From: Cryomorphaceae bacterium
GTDB taxonomy: Bacteria; Bacteroidota; Bacteroidia; Flavobacteriales_D; Sanyastnellaceae
Assembly (NCBI GenBank): GCA_016124575.1
Contig: WGNM01000004.1
Coordinates: 32,080 to 96,079, forward strand
Reading direction: 5' to 3'
Length of the DNA stretch: 64,000 nt
Of the stretch, positions 63,244-64,000 are shown one piece after another. Each line of letters begins with the position of its first letter. The stretch's first letter is position 1. The notes beneath the pieces are model-generated. The model searched no databases and was not told where the DNA came from. It worked only from the letters and a program-made list of their open reading frames with translations. A program made the translations under genes and the position numbers.

Positions 63244-63286
63244 TATCGAACATGTAATAAAAAGAGGGGTTCTCACCCCTCTCCAT
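63197..63286 (-). CDS. Possible leader ORF upstream of and overlapping rimP (29 codons)
   Basis: An ATG at 63286 is preceded by GGAGG (63298-63294) at a 7-nt spacing, a full Shine-Dalgarno sequence that is rare in this window. The ORF encodes MERGENPSFYYMFDNDHK and runs 47 nt into rimP in another frame. Codons 2-8 cover the terminator hairpin, so translation would disturb it. The peptide has no recognisable function; it may be regulatory or fortuitous. Confidence 0.3.
   Translation of the reverse strand: MERGENPSFYYMFDNDHKGSNRGNARHRA
63257..63282 (-). terminator. Intrinsic terminator / attenuator hairpin in the rimP-nusA-infB leader
   Basis: On the minus strand AGAGGGGT - GAGA - ACCCCTCT (63282-63263), a perfect 8-bp stem with a GNRA-like tetraloop, is followed by TTTTATT. 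It ends about 15 nt before the rimP ATG and lies downstream of the predicted promoter, so it should stop part of the operon's own transcription. Confidence 0.75.
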
Positions 63287-63309
63287 CGAAAAACCTCCGT
63301 TTCTTCTGC

Positions 63310-63317
63310 AAAGATAA
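63310..63317 (-). promoter_or_regulatory. Predicted -7 box of rimP-nusA-infB (TATCTTTG)
   Basis: On the minus strand TATCTTTG followed by C, a full consensus match. Start of transcription is expected near 63304, giving a leader of about 60 nt that contains the SD sequence, the small ORF and the terminator hairpin. No clear -33 TTG is visible. Confidence 0.55.
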
Positions 63318-63843
63318 CAATTCCACTCATTCCCACCATCGTGAAACGGAAATTTATCATTCTGACCATTGAATATCACCCGGCTCTTGAAAAAGATTCA
63401 CGGCGTGTGAATAAGAATCTTAGATGTCTAAAGACCTCGACGGATGCCCAACCAAGAAACCAAATCACTGCATTGATGAGGTACATTAAGCCAAGGCGTA
63501 CAAGGTCTTCAATTCGATAAAATGTCACAATCGAGAAACTTTTCAATAATAGTTTCCTCGCCAAGCAGCGCCTCTGAAGTCACTGATGAGCTCTTAGAAC
63601 ACCGCATTAAGTGTGAATGTCGAAAACGACTATTCGCTAGGCGTGCTGATCACCGTATAGACATCCAATAAGTTGACGGGTATGAATCGTAAGGAAAGGA
63701 TTTTTCATTTCACGATTATTTTCAAGTTTAAAAGTTTGTAAAGCGGTTGCGATAGGGAATGGCTATTTTGAAGGGTTGTTTCGAAGTTGGCTTCAAAAGG
63801 AGCTTGCTTCATGACCAAACCAATGATTAACGTCAAATGTTGA
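63318..63843. other. Non-coding stretch between rimP promoter and transposase fragment
   Basis: No recognisable gene. A minus-strand frame at 63376-63564 without an ATG could give a short hydrophobic peptide (LINAVIWFLGWASVEV), possibly a gene remnant. The right end of the insertion sequence, including its terminal inverted repeat, must lie somewhere below 63844, but I could not fix it without the other end. No tRNA-like fold or T-loop was seen. Confidence 0.4.
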
Positions 63844-64000
63844 TTATCCGCAATCGTGCCCCAAGGACCGAATCAGGTTTTCAACCGCGATTTTGAAGAT
63901 TTGAGATTCATCTCTCAGGTTGTAGCGAAAGGCAAATTCATCGATATAGAGTTGCAAGTAATAAGGCATCACAAAATGATGCACACCCTTGAGCTTGCAT
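63844..64000 (-). mobile_element. IS1595-type (ISXO2-like) transposase, C-terminal end only
   Basis: The minus-strand frame is open from the window edge to a TAA at 63844, showing 51 residues: KGVHHFVMPYYLQLYIDEF, then AFRYNLRDESQIFKIAVENL. The pattern of HH-V-K/P-YLQ-Y-DEF-FRYN-R is the end of DDE transposases of the IS1595 (ISXO2) group. The rest lies beyond the window, so whether the element is intact cannot be judged. It is the only mobile-element trace in the window. Confidence 0.72.

Noticed and set aside
63376..63564. 62-codon minus-strand frame as a gene
   Set aside because: It begins with TTG, has no ATG, no promoter box and no recognisable motif; it is mentioned only in the intergenic description.
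63318..63843. tRNA or small RNA gene upstream of rimP, as in E. coli metY-rimP
   Set aside because: I could find no acceptor stem, T-loop GTTCRA-like box or CCA-adjacent pattern on either strand.

Overview
The window looks like chromosomal DNA from a marine-type member of the Bacteroidota, most likely order Flavobacteriales. Support comes from a 2,457-residue SprA (the type IX secretion translocon), four proteins ending in type IX sorting (type A) domains, an alternative complex III (ActA-F) next to a cytochrome aa3-type oxidase, families largely confined to Bacteroidota (Omp28-related, DUF3667, the DUF4258-like lipoprotein), and repeated TAnnTTTG/TAnnTTCG -7 boxes just upstream of start codons with few Shine-Dalgarno sequences. 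No rRNA, tRNA, CRISPR array or prophage was seen. The only mobile element is the 3' end of an IS1595-type transposase gene at the right edge.

Layout. 1-2404 (+): the end of ribF, a leucine-rich-repeat protein, pnuC and a NadR-like kinase, together suggesting flavin and nicotinamide riboside salvage. 2426-14215 (-): maeB, ruvA, sprA, gcvH, a VanZ-like gene and tonB. 14317-20738: two divergent genes for type IX-secreted proteins, then a TlpA-like thioredoxin, a DUF6029-type barrel, an Omp28-type lipoprotein and a small porin; three of these products carry different thioredoxin-type CxxC motifs. 20735-23827 (-): a large BNR-repeat exported protein. 23931-28777 (+): a tightly overlapping four-gene glycosyltransferase operon that includes an 811-residue tandem double glycosyltransferase. 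28779-33838: a LEA-type lipoprotein, an M20 dipeptidase, typA and proline dehydrogenase. 33835-37344: a divergent pair encoding a five-heme cytochrome and a PQQ-type sugar dehydrogenase, both with type IX sorting domains. 37341-41730: a small lipoprotein-like gene, a LolD/MacB-like ABC transporter with a DUF3299-like lipoprotein, a DUF3667 protein and an exported unknown. 41777-43296: trhO and a small conserved gene.

43266-57643 (-) reads as one operon of about 14 kb: actA-actB-actC-actD-actE-actF-ctaC-ctaD, then a barrel protein, ruvB and queG, with every gap at or below 30 nt. It couples quinol oxidation, cytochrome c and oxygen reduction, and also carries a DNA-repair helicase and a tRNA-modification enzyme. 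57902-58462 (+) is a SPOR-domain protein. 58485-63243 (-) is rimP-nusA-infB; its short leader holds a predicted promoter, a Shine-Dalgarno-led 29-codon ORF and an intrinsic-terminator hairpin directly before rimP.

The most interesting signals are the rimP-nusA-infB leader, the tandem glycosyltransferase, the divergent surface sugar dehydrogenase/multiheme cytochrome pair, the thioredoxin-fold outer-membrane cluster, the His-rich coiled-coil insertion in CtaC, and the repeated overlap of stop codons at convergent gene ends. Family names rest on motif recognition by eye; no database search was possible.
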